Shown: positions 1 through 9,046 of the stretch, in pieces
Position numbering within the stretch: the first letter of the stretch is position 1
Layout of the letters: each line of letters opens with the position of its first letter
From: an uncultured Hungatella sp.
GTDB lineage: Bacteria > Bacillota > Clostridia > Lachnospirales > Lachnospiraceae
Reading direction: 5' to 3'
NCBI GenBank assembly: GCA_910588325.1
Contig: CAJUPP010000005.1
Span: 1 to 64,000 of the forward strand
Length of the DNA stretch: 64,000 nucleotides
Made by a program: the position numbers and the translations under genes
Notes under the pieces: generated by a model
What the model was told of the DNA's origin: nothing
What the model saw: only the letters and a program-made list of their open reading frames with translations
Databases searched by the model: none

Positions 1-10
1 CAGGAACCCC

Positions 11-217
11 TCTTTCATTCATGGTGGTGCCGGGAAAGCGGCATGAGGGGTTACTGTGAAAGTCCCGAATCCTTGCGGTAGGTCTGCGCACTCGGTGCGC
101 TGACCGTACGACTCTCCAAAATGCCTGTCTTTGGCATTTTGTGTGCATCCCCCGGAAGGTTCACAGCCCCCTTCATTCATGGTGACGCCTGATGGCAGGC
201 ATGGGGTTACTGTAACC
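11..217. repeat. Two copies of a palindromic REP-like repeat plus small hairpins
   Basis: Two imperfect palindromic units occur at about 11-66 and 171-217. Each starts with a TTCATTCATGGTG-like arm, has a short apical stem (GCCG/CGGC in the first, CCTG/CAGG in the second) and ends with GGGGTTACTGT; the first also ends in GTGAAAGTCC. The same design recurs at 30094-30470. Between the copies are a hairpin GCGCAC-TCG-GTGCGC at 86-100 and another at 118-140. No gene is visible in 1-225. Confidence 0.65.
118..140 (-). terminator. Hairpin downstream of the TPR gene
   Basis: A perfect 8-bp stem AAAATGCC/GGCATTTT with a 7-nt loop lies about 85 nt past the stop of the TPR gene. The T-rich arm could act as an intrinsic terminator for the TPR-folC operon. 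There is no separate U-run after the stem, so this is a moderate call. Confidence 0.45.
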
Positions 218-225
218 GTCTTTTC

Positions 226-1530
226 TTAATATCCCCTGGCCGTCTTCGCCTGATCCGCCAAATCCGTATTGGGATAATTCATAATCACCTGCCCCCACAA
301 TTCTCTGGCCTGCTCCTCGTTGCCTGCTGCCTGATACACCATAGCCATATCATATATCACCTGGGGATTATCCCCGTGGAGATTCAAACTCTTCTGATAA
401 TATTCCAAAGCCTCCCCTGCATTCCCTGCATCTCTGGCCTGATTTCCCAGTTCCGCAAGAACCTGATAACCGTTAGCCTCCATATCCTGACGGATCTGCG
501 CGATGATTTCCTGCATTCCCGCATCCTCAATCACTCCTAAATCCAGACTGGAATACAGCTTCACAGCCTCCGTAAAATTCTCCGCCCGATAAGCCTCAAG
601 AATCTGCACCAGTCCCTGATACTGGCTTAACACTCCCTGATTCACTCCGTCGATATTATCCAGCTGATCCTGGACCTCTCCCTTCTCTGTCTGAAGCTGT
701 TCAATCTGTGCCCGAAGATCATCTGCCTCCTGGTTTTTTTGGTTCACCTGCTCCAATACACCTGCCATCTCTTGATTATGGGCCTGATTAAGAGACTGCT
801 GCATCGTAGGCATTACCAGGAAAAACACTGCCACCACCCCCATAACCAGCCCGACAATTATATTGATAATGGTCTGCCAGCCTGTGTTTTCCTTATAAGT
901 AGGCGGCATAATCACATCGTCATCCTGCATCTGCCTGTGGGAAAATGCCTTGGTGAACTTTCTATGTTCCACCTCTGCCCTGCCTGTGTTGGCCTTCACA
1001 ATGGACATGTACCACAGGGCTTTGGGATTATTCTTATCAATCTGCAGCACCTTGTACAGGGATTTCCCCGCCTTGGTATAATCGCTGCGGTTCATATACA
1101 AAAGGGCCAAAACCATATGAGCCTTGACAAAATGAGGATTGTGTTCCACCACCCTGCTCAGCTGCAGAATCGCCAGGTCATCACTGCCGCTCTGAGCATA
1201 AGCCAGAGCCTGGTTATATTTTTTTATATTAATTCCTTCTGCTTCCAGTCTCCCCGGCCTGCCCTGAATCTCATGGAGATAATGAATCGCCCGGTTCTTC
1301 TCCGGCTGCAGATTGCTGCTGATAACCCACTGCACCAGAGCCTCCGCCGTCTCCCCAATCTCATAGTAAACAAGCCCAAGAAGATTCCTTGCTTCTATAT
1401 GGTATTTATTAAAATGAATACTTTTCTTCAGACAATCTACCGCCCCGCTTAAATCGCGGATATTGGCCTTCTCCAGGCCAACATTATAAAAACTGTTGGA
1501 AATCAGACGGCATTGTTTTTCGTAATCCAT
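226..1530 (-). CDS. TPR-repeat membrane-anchored protein
   Basis: A 434-aa protein of unknown specific function. Residues about 1-190 form several tetratricopeptide repeats, one hydrophobic helix lies at about 219-240, a Gln/Glu-rich coiled coil follows at about 245-300, and further TPRs sit at about 355-425. With no N-terminal signal peptide, the likely topology is cytoplasmic N-terminal TPRs and an external coiled coil plus TPRs; this is inferred from the single helix. TPRs are protein-interaction scaffolds, so an assembly or envelope role is plausible. It is the last gene of a run valS-folC-small ORF-TPR. The start ATG comes 3 nt after the stop of the 45-aa ORF, which suggests coupled translation. 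Confidence 0.8.
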   Translation of the reverse strand: MDYEKQCRLISNSFYNVGLEKANIRDLSGAVDCLKKSIHFNKYHIEARNLLGLVYYEIGETAEALVQWVISSNLQPEKNRAIHYLHEIQGRPGRLEAEGINIKKYNQALAYAQSGSDDLAILQLSRVVEHNPHFVKAHMVLALLYMNRSDYTKAGKSLYKVLQIDKNNPKALWYMSIVKANTGRAEVEHRKFTKAFSHRQMQDDDVIMPPTYKENTGWQTIINIIVGLVMGVVAVFFLVMPTMQQSLNQAHNQEMAGVLEQVNQKNQEADDLRAQIEQLQTEKGEVQDQLDNIDGVNQGVLSQYQGLVQILEAYRAENFTEAVKLYSSLDLGVIEDAGMQEIIAQIRQDMEANGYQVLAELGNQARDAGNAGEALEYYQKSLNLHGDNPQVIYDMAMVYQAAGNEEQARELWGQVIMNYPNTDLADQAKTARGY

Positions 1531-1533
1531 ACT

Positions 1534-1671
1534 CTACTCTTTTCTTTCTTTAATAAGCTCCATCATAATATCCGTCATGTCTGTCAAATCGCTTTTTACA
1601 ATGGCGTCCTCCGCCTCTTCAATCTCCAGGCTGGGCTTAAACCGCTTTAACTCTTCCTCAAAATCAATCAT
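1534..1671 (-). CDS. Small acidic protein translationally coupled to folC
   Basis: A 45-aa ORF begins MIDFEEELKR and ends MMELIKERKE. Its ATG overlaps the folC stop in a TAATG arrangement, and a GGAGG ribosome site lies 6 nt upstream inside the last folC codons. It stops just before the TPR gene. The strong ribosome site and the tight packing between two conserved genes argue that it is real. The sequence is acidic, helical and without cysteines or a membrane segment. I do not recognise a named family. A role linked to the TPR protein is a guess from position only. Confidence 0.75.
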   Translation of the reverse strand: MIDFEEELKRFKPSLEIEEAEDAIVKSDLTDMTDIMMELIKERKE

Positions 1672-3077
1672 TAAAATCCTCCGCCTTTTTCACTTCCAAG
1701 AAGCTTCTTTACTTCACCCACCAGATACAGAGACCCTGCGCAAAAAGCCAGACTGTCTTTCCTGGTTTTCAAAAAGTATTCCAAAGCCTGTCCGACCGTA
1801 GGAAACACCTGAATCGGACACTTTAGTATCTGTCTGAACTCACGTTCCAGTTCAGCGCACGTTGCACTTCTCTTGGTATCCATATGAGCAATAACCACCT
1901 GGGAAATATCCACCCCGTCACACAGTGTCTGAATCATCTGATGGTGATCCTTATCCGACACCGCCCCAAACATCACAGACACCTGCTTTTTCGTCTCTTT
2001 CTGCATCCTTCTGATGGTGCGGTTCAAAGCCTTTACTCCTCCCGGGTTGTGGGCTCCGTCCAGATAGACTCCCTCCAGCACCTGCTCCATTCTCCCCGGC
2101 CAGTAACTGACTCCGATTCCCCGGACAACACAGTCTCCTTTATCCAATCTCCATTTTTTTAATAAGCCGTCAAAATCCGGCTGCCCGCTGTCTTTCACTT
2201 CCGGCCGCTCACCGGTCTTCTCCCTCCACAGTTCTTCTGCCAGCACATCCAAAGCCCGAACTGCCACTGCCGTATTCATCATCTGATATTCAGCCTGGGA
2301 AGGAATTTTAACCAGCAAATCCCCCCAGTCTTCAGTTTCCACCTTTACCCGGATTCCCGACACGTCTCTGCTTATAAATGTATAATCTTCCTGGCTTACG
2401 GGAACCTGGAGACTCCCAAGCATCCCGGCCCTTTCTTCTATCACCTTCCGGCTCTCAGGACAGGAAGCATCATAAACCACAGGTACATGCTCCTTCAAAA
2501 TCCCTGCCTTCTCCGCCGCTATTTCCTCTATGGTATTCCCCAGATACTGCATATGGTCCATGCTGACAGATGTAATCACCGTTAGCACAGGCATTCTCAC
2601 CACATTGGTAGTATCCAGCCTTCCTCCAAGCCCTGTCTCCAGAACCACAAAATCCGGCTTGTACTCCTTCATCACAGCCATAAACATATAAAACAAAAAT
2701 TCAAAATATGTAGGCGGCGCATACCCCCTGCCGGCCATGGTCTCAGCCAGCTGCCTCACCTGTTCAAAAGCCTTTTCAAACCGTTCCTGTTTTACAGGCT
2801 TTCCGCAAAGAAGGACCCTCTCTGTCACATCCTCCAGATGGGGGGAAACAAAAGTCCCTACACGAAACCCTGCCTGACACAGCACCGATGTCATGTACTG
2901 ACACACAGATCCCTTCCCGTTGGTTCCCGCCACATGGATAATTCTCATCTTTTCCTCAGGATTTCCCATCTCATGTAAAAAATCACGGATAGAATCCAGA
3001 CTATTCTTCTTATCCGCCCACAGGGGAATCTGTTCCAAATACTCTCTGACATTCATCCCTTTAAGCGTCCTTTCCAT
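1671..3077 (-). CDS. folC: Bifunctional folylpolyglutamate synthase / dihydrofolate synthase
   Basis: A 468-aa cytoplasmic Mur-ligase-family enzyme. It adds glutamate to dihydropteroate and/or extends the polyglutamate tail of folates using ATP. The P-loop GTNGKGS is at residues 51-57, and the family motif GLGGRLDTTN is near residue 150. The C-terminal ligase domain carries the typical DGAHNPGG motif. Length is slightly above the usual 420-440 aa. It lies downstream of valS, separated by a hairpin, and its stop overlaps the next small ORF. Whether both activities are present cannot be told from sequence alone. Confidence 0.93.
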   Translation of the reverse strand: MERTLKGMNVREYLEQIPLWADKKNSLDSIRDFLHEMGNPEEKMRIIHVAGTNGKGSVCQYMTSVLCQAGFRVGTFVSPHLEDVTERVLLCGKPVKQERFEKAFEQVRQLAETMAGRGYAPPTYFEFLFYMFMAVMKEYKPDFVVLETGLGGRLDTTNVVRMPVLTVITSVSMDHMQYLGNTIEEIAAEKAGILKEHVPVVYDASCPESRKVIEERAGMLGSLQVPVSQEDYTFISRDVSGIRVKVETEDWGDLLVKIPSQAEYQMMNTAVAVRALDVLAEELWREKTGERPEVKDSGQPDFDGLLKKWRLDKGDCVVRGIGVSYWPGRMEQVLEGVYLDGAHNPGGVKALNRTIRRMQKETKKQVSVMFGAVSDKDHHQMIQTLCDGVDISQVVIAHMDTKRSATCAELEREFRQILKCPIQVFPTVGQALEYFLKTRKDSLAFCAGSLYLVGEVKKLLGSEKGGGF

Positions 3078-3203
3078 ATCAATTCATATGCGAAGGCAGC
3101 TCTGCGGCAAGCCTCCGCAGATATCTAATATTATAATATAAGTCCCACATTATGCAACCCATTTTTTTCGCGGAAAACGACAGAATTTTTTATTTCAAAG
3201 ACA

Positions 3204-3237
3204 GATGGGAAAGCAGACTGCTCCCCGCTTTCCCATC
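3204..3237 (-). terminator. Hairpin after valS
   Basis: An 11-bp perfect stem GATGGGAAAGC/GCTTTCCCATC with a 12-nt loop lies about 20 nt past the valS stop. The following U-run is weak, so it may terminate incompletely and allow read-through into folC. Confidence 0.6.
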
Positions 3238-3255
3238 CATCCTAAAACATCTCAT

Positions 3256-5961
3256 CTACCGAAGCTGTGCCAGCCTCTCCTTCACCTGTTCCATCATCTG
3301 GCTGTATTTCTGCTGCTTCTCCTTCTCCTGTGCAATCTTAGCCGCCGGAGCCTTGCTTACAAACTTCTCATTCTTTAACATCCCGTTTACACGAGCCAGT
3401 TCTTTCGTCAGACGCTCCTCTTCCTTCTCAAGCCGCTCTATTTCCCTGGCGATATCCACCAGCTCCGCAAATGGCATATAGATAACCGCCTGAGGGATCA
3501 CTGCCGACACCGCGTCCTCCCCGATTCCCTCTTTATCCTTCTGCAGGCTTACCTGGCTGGCATACCCCAAAGTCGCAAAAAACACCTTGCTGTGTTCAAA
3601 AACCTCCAACAGCTTCTCATTTTCAGAAACCACAAATACCTTGGCCTTCTTGCTGGGCGGTACATTCATGGAAGTGCGGACCATGCGGATAGCCCGAACC
3701 GCCTCCTTAATCGTCTCTACGGATGTCTCCTCTGTTTTAAACTCCCACTCCGTTCTGTACACCGGCCAGGAAGAGATCATAATTGATTCCTCTTCATCCT
3801 GCAGGTTGCAGAAAATCTCCTCCGTAACAAACGGAATATATGGATGCAGAAGCTTCAATGACTGAATCAGCACGGTTTTCAGCGTCCAGACAGCCGCCGC
3901 TTTGGTAGAATCCTCTTCCTTCCACAGCCTCGGCTTCACCATCTCGATATACCAGTCACAGAATTCCTCCCAGACAAAATCATATACCTTCTGAAGAGCG
4001 ATTCCCAGCTCAAATTTATCCAGATTCTCTGTCACTTCCTTTGCCAGAGCATTGGCCTTAGATAAAATCCACTTGTCCGCCATGGTAAGAGGTGCCTGCC
4101 GGCAGGAAGCCGCAGCCTGTTTCTGTGCCTCTGATCCCTTCAAACCGTACATAGCATCATAGGTTTCCATCTGTACCCTGTCTGCCTTCTCCATATTCAT
4201 CATGATGAAACGGGAGGCATTCCAGATCTTGTTGGCAAAGTTGCGGCTGTTCTCCACCTTCTCCCAGTAGAATCTCATGTCGTTGCCGGGAGCATTACCG
4301 GTAACCAAGGTCATACGCAATGCATCCGCACCGTATTTATCTATCACATCCAGAGGATCGATTCCGTTTCCAAGAGATTTGCTCATCTTCCTTCCTTGGG
4401 AATCCCGGATCAGCCCGTGGAACAGCACGGTGTGGAAGGGTGCCTTACCCATCTGCTCATACCCGGAAAAGATCATGCGGATAACCCAGAAGAAGATAAT
4501 GTCATACCCTGTCACCAGCACATCTGTGGGGTAGAAATACTCCAGATCTTCCGTCTTCTCCGGCCAGCCCAATGTGGAAAACGGCCACAGGGCAGAAGAA
4601 AACCAGGTATCCAGCGTGTCCTCATCCTGCTTAAAATGAGTGCCGCCGCATTTGGGGCAAACCGCCGGCGCCTCCTTGGCAACCACAATCTCATTACAAT
4701 CCTGACAGTAATAAGCCGGAATCCTATGGCCCCACCACAGCTGTCTGGAAATACACCAGTCCCGGATATTGTCAGTCCAGTTAAAATATGTCTTTTCCAT
4801 ACGAGGAGGTACCAATTTGATTTCCCCGTTCTTTACACCTTCAACCGCCGGCTTAATCATCTCTCCCATCTTCACAAACCACTGCTGCTTCACCATCGGC
4901 TCCACGGTTGTGCTGCACCGGTCATGAATTCCTACAGCATGGGTGTGAGGCACCACCTTCACCAGAAGCCCCAAAGCTTCCAGATCCGCTACCATGGCCT
5001 TCCTCGCCTCATAACGGTCCATGCCATGGTACTTACTTCCAGGCAGATTGATGGTAGCATCATCATTTAAAATCGTAATCTCAGGCAGATTGTGACGTTT
5101 TCCCACCTCAAAGTCATTGGGGTCATGGGCCGGGGTAATCTTCACACATCCGGTTCCAAACTCCTTATCTACATAACTGTCGGCAATCACCGGAATCTCC
5201 CTGTCTGTCAAAGGCAGTTTTAACATCTTGCCTACCAGCCCCCGATACCGTTCATCCTCCGGATTCACAGCCACTGCCGTATCTCCAAGCAAGGTCTCCG
5301 GCCTGGTCGTAGCAATCTCCACAAACCGTCCTTCCTCCCCCACAATGGGATAATTGATATGCCAGAAAAATCCATTCTGATCCTCATGCTCCACCTCGGC
5401 ATCAGAGATAGAAGTCTGGCACACCGGACACCAGTTGACAATACGGGAACCTTTGTAAATATATCCCTTCTCATACAGTTTCACAAACACTTCCAGGACT
5501 GCATCGGAACAGCCCTTATCCATGGTAAAACGCTCTCTGTCCCAGTCTGCGGAAGATCCCAACCGATAAAGCTGATTAATAATCCGTCCGCCATACTCTT
5601 TCCGCCAGTCCCAGCACTTCTCCAAAAATCCTTCCCTGCCTAAATCTTCCTTCCCGATTCCCTGCTTCTTCAGGCTTTCAATTACCTTTACTTCTGTGGC
5701 AATGGCCGCATGATCCGTTCCTGGCTGCCACAGTGCCTCATACCCCTGCATCCTTTTATAACGTGTCAGGATATCCTGCATGGTATTGTCAAGGGCGTGC
5801 CCCATGTGAAGCTGTCCCGTAATATTAGGCGGCGGCATCACAATGGTAAACGGTTTCTTGTCAGGGTTTTTCCTGGCACGGAAATACTTTTTGTCCAGCC
5901 ATTTCTGGTACAATTTCCCCTCAATCTCCGAAGGGTTATAATTCTTTTCCAACTCTTTCAT
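3256..5961 (-). CDS. valS: Valyl-tRNA synthetase
   Basis: A 901-aa class I aminoacyl-tRNA synthetase that charges tRNA-Val. The HIGH-type motif is HMGH at residues 52-55, and the KMSKS motif is at about 525-529. The large inserted editing domain (CP1) is present, and a C-terminal charged coiled coil spans about 835-900, as is usual for ValS. Length is normal. The gene is preceded by a T-box leader, so transcription read-through should depend on uncharged tRNA-Val. Confidence 0.97.
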   Translation of the reverse strand: MKELEKNYNPSEIEGKLYQKWLDKKYFRARKNPDKKPFTIVMPPPNITGQLHMGHALDNTMQDILTRYKRMQGYEALWQPGTDHAAIATEVKVIESLKKQGIGKEDLGREGFLEKCWDWRKEYGGRIINQLYRLGSSADWDRERFTMDKGCSDAVLEVFVKLYEKGYIYKGSRIVNWCPVCQTSISDAEVEHEDQNGFFWHINYPIVGEEGRFVEIATTRPETLLGDTAVAVNPEDERYRGLVGKMLKLPLTDREIPVIADSYVDKEFGTGCVKITPAHDPNDFEVGKRHNLPEITILNDDATINLPGSKYHGMDRYEARKAMVADLEALGLLVKVVPHTHAVGIHDRCSTTVEPMVKQQWFVKMGEMIKPAVEGVKNGEIKLVPPRMEKTYFNWTDNIRDWCISRQLWWGHRIPAYYCQDCNEIVVAKEAPAVCPKCGGTHFKQDEDTLDTWFSSALWPFSTLGWPEKTEDLEYFYPTDVLVTGYDIIFFWVIRMIFSGYEQMGKAPFHTVLFHGLIRDSQGRKMSKSLGNGIDPLDVIDKYGADALRMTLVTGNAPGNDMRFYWEKVENSRNFANKIWNASRFIMMNMEKADRVQMETYDAMYGLKGSEAQKQAAASCRQAPLTMADKWILSKANALAKEVTENLDKFELGIALQKVYDFVWEEFCDWYIEMVKPRLWKEEDSTKAAAVWTLKTVLIQSLKLLHPYIPFVTEEIFCNLQDEEESIMISSWPVYRTEWEFKTEETSVETIKEAVRAIRMVRTSMNVPPSKKAKVFVVSENEKLLEVFEHSKVFFATLGYASQVSLQKDKEGIGEDAVSAVIPQAVIYMPFAELVDIAREIERLEKEEERLTKELARVNGMLKNEKFVSKAPAAKIAQEKEKQQKYSQMMEQVKERLAQLR

Positions 5962-5989
5962 GGCTTATCTCCTTTTTTCATAATCACAA

Positions 5990-6270
5990 TAGAGGCACTT
6001 AAAAACGGAAAAAGAAAAGCCCTCTTCATGATCTCTCATGAAAAGGGCGAACAAATCCGCGGTACCACCTTTTTTATATGACGAAACATCTCTGTCATAT
6101 ATCTCTTAAGTCCATAACGCGGACCAGACGTGAACAGCTACTAAAAGATTCACCGCCCCGGCTCCGAAGCTACCTTCCACTTCCACTTCCTTAAGCCGCC
6201 TCTCAACCGGTGGACGTCTCTCTCTGTCAGGGTTTTAAGTGTACTCCTCTTCTTCCCAGCCTTTACCTAT
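5990..6270 (-). promoter_or_regulatory. T-box leader (tRNA-Val sensing) of valS
   Basis: On the minus strand the leader ends with the conserved T-box AAGGTGGTACCGCGG (6056-6070). A terminator follows, GCCCTTTTCATGA/TCATGAAGAGGGC with a T-rich tail (6007-6050). Upstream is a long structured stem I region with GAGAG- and GGTAGCTTCGGAGC-like elements. T-box leaders bind tRNA and form an antiterminator when the tRNA is uncharged. The downstream gene makes valine the expected specificity, but I could not fix the specifier triplet by eye. Confidence 0.9.
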
Positions 6271-6277
6271 GTATGAT

Positions 6278-6306
6278 ATCATAGCCGTTTCAGAGAATTT
6301 TGTCAA
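6278..6306 (-). promoter_or_regulatory. valS promoter inside the nrdD 3' end
   Basis: TTGACA (6301-6306) and TATGAT (6278-6283) are separated by exactly 17 nt on the minus strand. The -35 hexamer overlaps the last codons of nrdD. Transcription would start just before the T-box leader. Confidence 0.75.
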
Positions 6307-8674
6307 ACACTTTTTCTTCCGCAAACTTTTTAATATTGCTGGCATTTACAAATTTCCGGATATTTCCGTCCTTCACCACCACCAGCGTCGGTGCCTGCAT
6401 AACCCCAAACTCCTGCGCCAACTCCGGATTCTCCTCTGCGTCCACGGCCTGATATTCCATATCCTTTAAGAATTCCTTGGCAATCTTGCAGTTTGGACAG
6501 GTCTTAGTGGTAAATAAGTAAGTGCCAGCCGGCTGTTCTTCTCTCTTTTTCTCCACAGCCGCCACAATCCTGGCAACCGCCTTCTCTCCTTTTTTCAAAG
6601 CAGAATTGGCCACGTCATAAGAAATACGGTTCTTGTATTCCTGGGTCTTTCCTGCATTCCAGTTCTTCACCGGACGGTAATACCCGGTAATCCGGCTGTA
6701 AACTTCCGCCTCCTGACCGCATACCGGACAGGTAAAATGCTCTCCCACCAGATATCCATGTTCTTTACAAATAGAATAAATCGGAGACATGGTATAATAG
6801 GGCAGTTTATAATTTTCTGCAATGGTGCGAACCAGTTTTGCCGCCGCTTTCCAGTCAGGCATCTTCTCTCCTAAGAATGCATGGAACACTGTCCCGGAAG
6901 TATACAAGGTCTGCAAATCATCCTGAATATCCAGCGCATCAAAAATATCAGAAGTATAATCCACAGGCAGATGGGAACTGTTGGTATAATATGGTGTTTT
7001 GCACTCTCCACCCGCGGTAATAATATCCGGATATCTCTCCTTATCATGCTTTGCAAAACGATAGGCGGTAGACTCTGCCGGCGTCGCTTCCAGATTGTAC
7101 AGATCTCCATAGATCTCCTGATAATCAGCAAGTCTTTCTCTCATATGGTTCAGTACAGCTCTCGTAAATTCCTGAGTCTCCTTGTGAGTCATATCCTTCC
7201 TAAGCCATTTGGCATTGAGCCCCGCCTCATTCATGCCTACCAGGCCAATGGTGGAAAAATGATTGTCAAAATTTCCCAGGTATCTCTTGGTATAAGGATA
7301 CAAACCGCCATCCATCAGCTTGGAGATAACCTGCCGTTTAGTCTTTAAAGAGCGGGCAGAAAGATCCATCATATGATCCAGACGCTTATAAAAATCCTCC
7401 TCATCCTTAGACAGGTATGCAAGTCTGGGCATATTGATGGTCACTACGCCTATGGAACCGGTGCTCTCCCCGGAACCGAAGAATCCTCCTGTCTTCCGGC
7501 GCAGTTCCCGCAGATCCAGTCGAAGCCTGCAGCACATACTGCGCACATCGCTGGGCTGCATATCACTGTTGATGTAGTTGGAAAAATACGGTGTCCCATA
7601 CTTTGCCGTCATTTCAAATAAAAGCCGGTTATTCTCTGTCTCGGACCAGTCAAAATCCTTGGTAATCGAATAGGTAGGAATCGGATACTGAAATCCTCTT
7701 CCGTCGGCATCACCTTCGATCATGGTTTCAATAAATGCCTTATTTACCATATCCATCTCTTTTTTACAGTCTTTATACTTGAAATCCATTTCCTTTCCGC
7801 CTACAATGGCCGGCATCTCTGCCATATCATCTGGCACGGTCCAATCCAGTGTAATATTGGAAAACGGTGACTGGGTTCCCCAGCGGCTTGGAGTATTCAC
7901 ACCATAAATAAAGGACTCAATACATTTTTTCACTTCCGGATAAGTCAATCGGTCTGTCTTTACAAACGGCGCCAGGTAGGTATCAAACGAGGAAAATGCC
8001 TGAGCTCCTGCCCACTCATTCTGCATGATTCCAAGGAAATTTACCATCTGGTTGCACAAAACGGACAGATGCTTTGCCGGGGAGGAGGTAATCTTACCCG
8101 TAATTCCCCCCAATCCTTCCAGCAAAAGCTGCTTTAAAGACCATCCTGCACAGTATCCCGTCAGCATGGACAGGTCATGAAGATGAATGTCCGCGTTGCG
8201 GTGAGCGTCTGCGATCTCCTGGTCATATACTTCGGACAGCCAGTAGTTTGCCGTCACGGCGCCGGAGTTGCTTAAGATCAGACCGCCTACGGAGTAAGTA
8301 ACCGTGGCATTCTCCTTTACCCTCCAGTCTTCTACTTTTACATAACTGTCTACCACCTCTTTATAGTTAAGGATGGTGTTATTCATATTGCGGATCTTCT
8401 CCCGCTGCTTCCGGTACAATATGTATGCTTTCGCTACTTCCGTATATCCGGCCTGCTCCAGAACATGCTCTACGCTGTCCTGAATCTCCTCCACAGTAAT
8501 ATGACCATCTTTCAGCTTCTTCTGAAAATCTGCGGTAACGCGCAGAGATAAAAGCTCCAGGATCTCGCTGCTGTAATCATTTCCTGTGGCCTTAAACGCC
8601 TTTTTAATCGCTTCGGTAATCTTGTTCAGACTAAATTCTGCCACTTCACCATCGCGCTTTACTACATGAATCAT
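6290..8674 (-). CDS. nrdD: Anaerobic ribonucleoside-triphosphate reductase with C-terminal redoxin domain
   Basis: A 794-aa class III ribonucleotide reductase, which makes deoxynucleotides under anoxia using a glycyl radical. An ATP-cone regulatory domain spans about 3-92. The core has the FGSGESTGSIG motif, and the glycyl-radical segment RITGYYRP is near residue 661. Only one CPVC pair plus a single upstream Cys precede it, instead of the usual two CxxC pairs. Residues about 708-794 form a thioredoxin/glutaredoxin-like domain with CPNC near 726. The fusion suggests the enzyme is reduced by its own redoxin rather than by formate; this is inference. The activase gene nrdG is not adjacent. Confidence 0.93.
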   Translation of the reverse strand: MIHVVKRDGEVAEFSLNKITEAIKKAFKATGNDYSSEILELLSLRVTADFQKKLKDGHITVEEIQDSVEHVLEQAGYTEVAKAYILYRKQREKIRNMNNTILNYKEVVDSYVKVEDWRVKENATVTYSVGGLILSNSGAVTANYWLSEVYDQEIADAHRNADIHLHDLSMLTGYCAGWSLKQLLLEGLGGITGKITSSPAKHLSVLCNQMVNFLGIMQNEWAGAQAFSSFDTYLAPFVKTDRLTYPEVKKCIESFIYGVNTPSRWGTQSPFSNITLDWTVPDDMAEMPAIVGGKEMDFKYKDCKKEMDMVNKAFIETMIEGDADGRGFQYPIPTYSITKDFDWSETENNRLLFEMTAKYGTPYFSNYINSDMQPSDVRSMCCRLRLDLRELRRKTGGFFGSGESTGSIGVVTINMPRLAYLSKDEEDFYKRLDHMMDLSARSLKTKRQVISKLMDGGLYPYTKRYLGNFDNHFSTIGLVGMNEAGLNAKWLRKDMTHKETQEFTRAVLNHMRERLADYQEIYGDLYNLEATPAESTAYRFAKHDKERYPDIITAGGECKTPYYTNSSHLPVDYTSDIFDALDIQDDLQTLYTSGTVFHAFLGEKMPDWKAAAKLVRTIAENYKLPYYTMSPIYSICKEHGYLVGEHFTCPVCGQEAEVYSRITGYYRPVKNWNAGKTQEYKNRISYDVANSALKKGEKAVARIVAAVEKKREEQPAGTYLFTTKTCPNCKIAKEFLKDMEYQAVDAEENPELAQEFGVMQAPTLVVVKDGNIRKFVNASNIKKFAEEKVFDKIL

Positions 8675-8741
8675 CCTTCCAGTTCCCCTTTCATTTCCAG
8701 CCGTTTCATAGTTTTATAAATAATTCCTGTGATATAAAAAT

Positions 8742-8779
8742 AAAAAGTCTCCGGACCGCCGCTTTTGGACGAACCGGAG
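8742..8779 (-). terminator. Terminator-like hairpin in the nrdD leader
   Basis: The stem CTCCGG/CCGGAG (8749-8754 and 8774-8779) is followed on the minus strand by ACTTTTTATTTTT. It lies between the predicted promoter and the nrdD start, only about 10 nt after the expected transcription start, so it could attenuate nrdD. Confidence 0.6.
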
Positions 8780-8792
8780 CGCTACGAGGGTT

Positions 8793-8821
8793 ATTATAGC
8801 AGAGCCTTTCAAAAAACGCAA
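8793..8821 (-). promoter_or_regulatory. nrdD promoter
   Basis: TTGCGT (8816-8821) and TATAAT (8793-8798) lie 17 nt apart on the minus strand. The -35 region overlaps the proximal NrdR-box half at 8819-8828. Confidence 0.65.
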
Positions 8822-8864
8822 GATATAGTTTTTACTTTTTTATTTAAATACAAGATATAGGGCC
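8816..8864 (-). promoter_or_regulatory. Pair of NrdR-box-like operators
   Basis: The sequence CAAGATATAG occurs at 8819-8828 and again at 8851-8860, 32 bp apart (three helical turns). Known NrdR sites come as paired boxes of the CTATATCTTG type with 31-32 bp centre spacing upstream of ribonucleotide reductase genes. The proximal box overlaps the -35, which fits repression. Confidence 0.72.
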
Positions 8865-9046
8865 TAGTAGAAATTTCCCTACAAAGTATGTCTGCCGGAC
8901 TCTTAAGCGCAACCGTCCAGTTAGGTCTGCATGTCTACTCTTAAGTCTTAAAATTGAAGAAAAACCATTCTGCCTGTAGAAATTTTCCTGAATTTAGTTT
9001 ATAATATAGAGAAAATGAAATTATTTTATCACCAAGGGGGAACATT

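Noticed and set aside
739..1452. A long plus-strand ORF opposite the TPR gene
   Set aside because: It is antisense to a clear protein with repeats, has no ribosome site, and its composition (rich in His, Leu, Cys) is typical of an opposite-strand shadow.
4396..5070. A 224-aa plus-strand ORF opposite valS
   Set aside because: Antisense to a universal synthetase gene with all motifs, no ribosome site and no domain.
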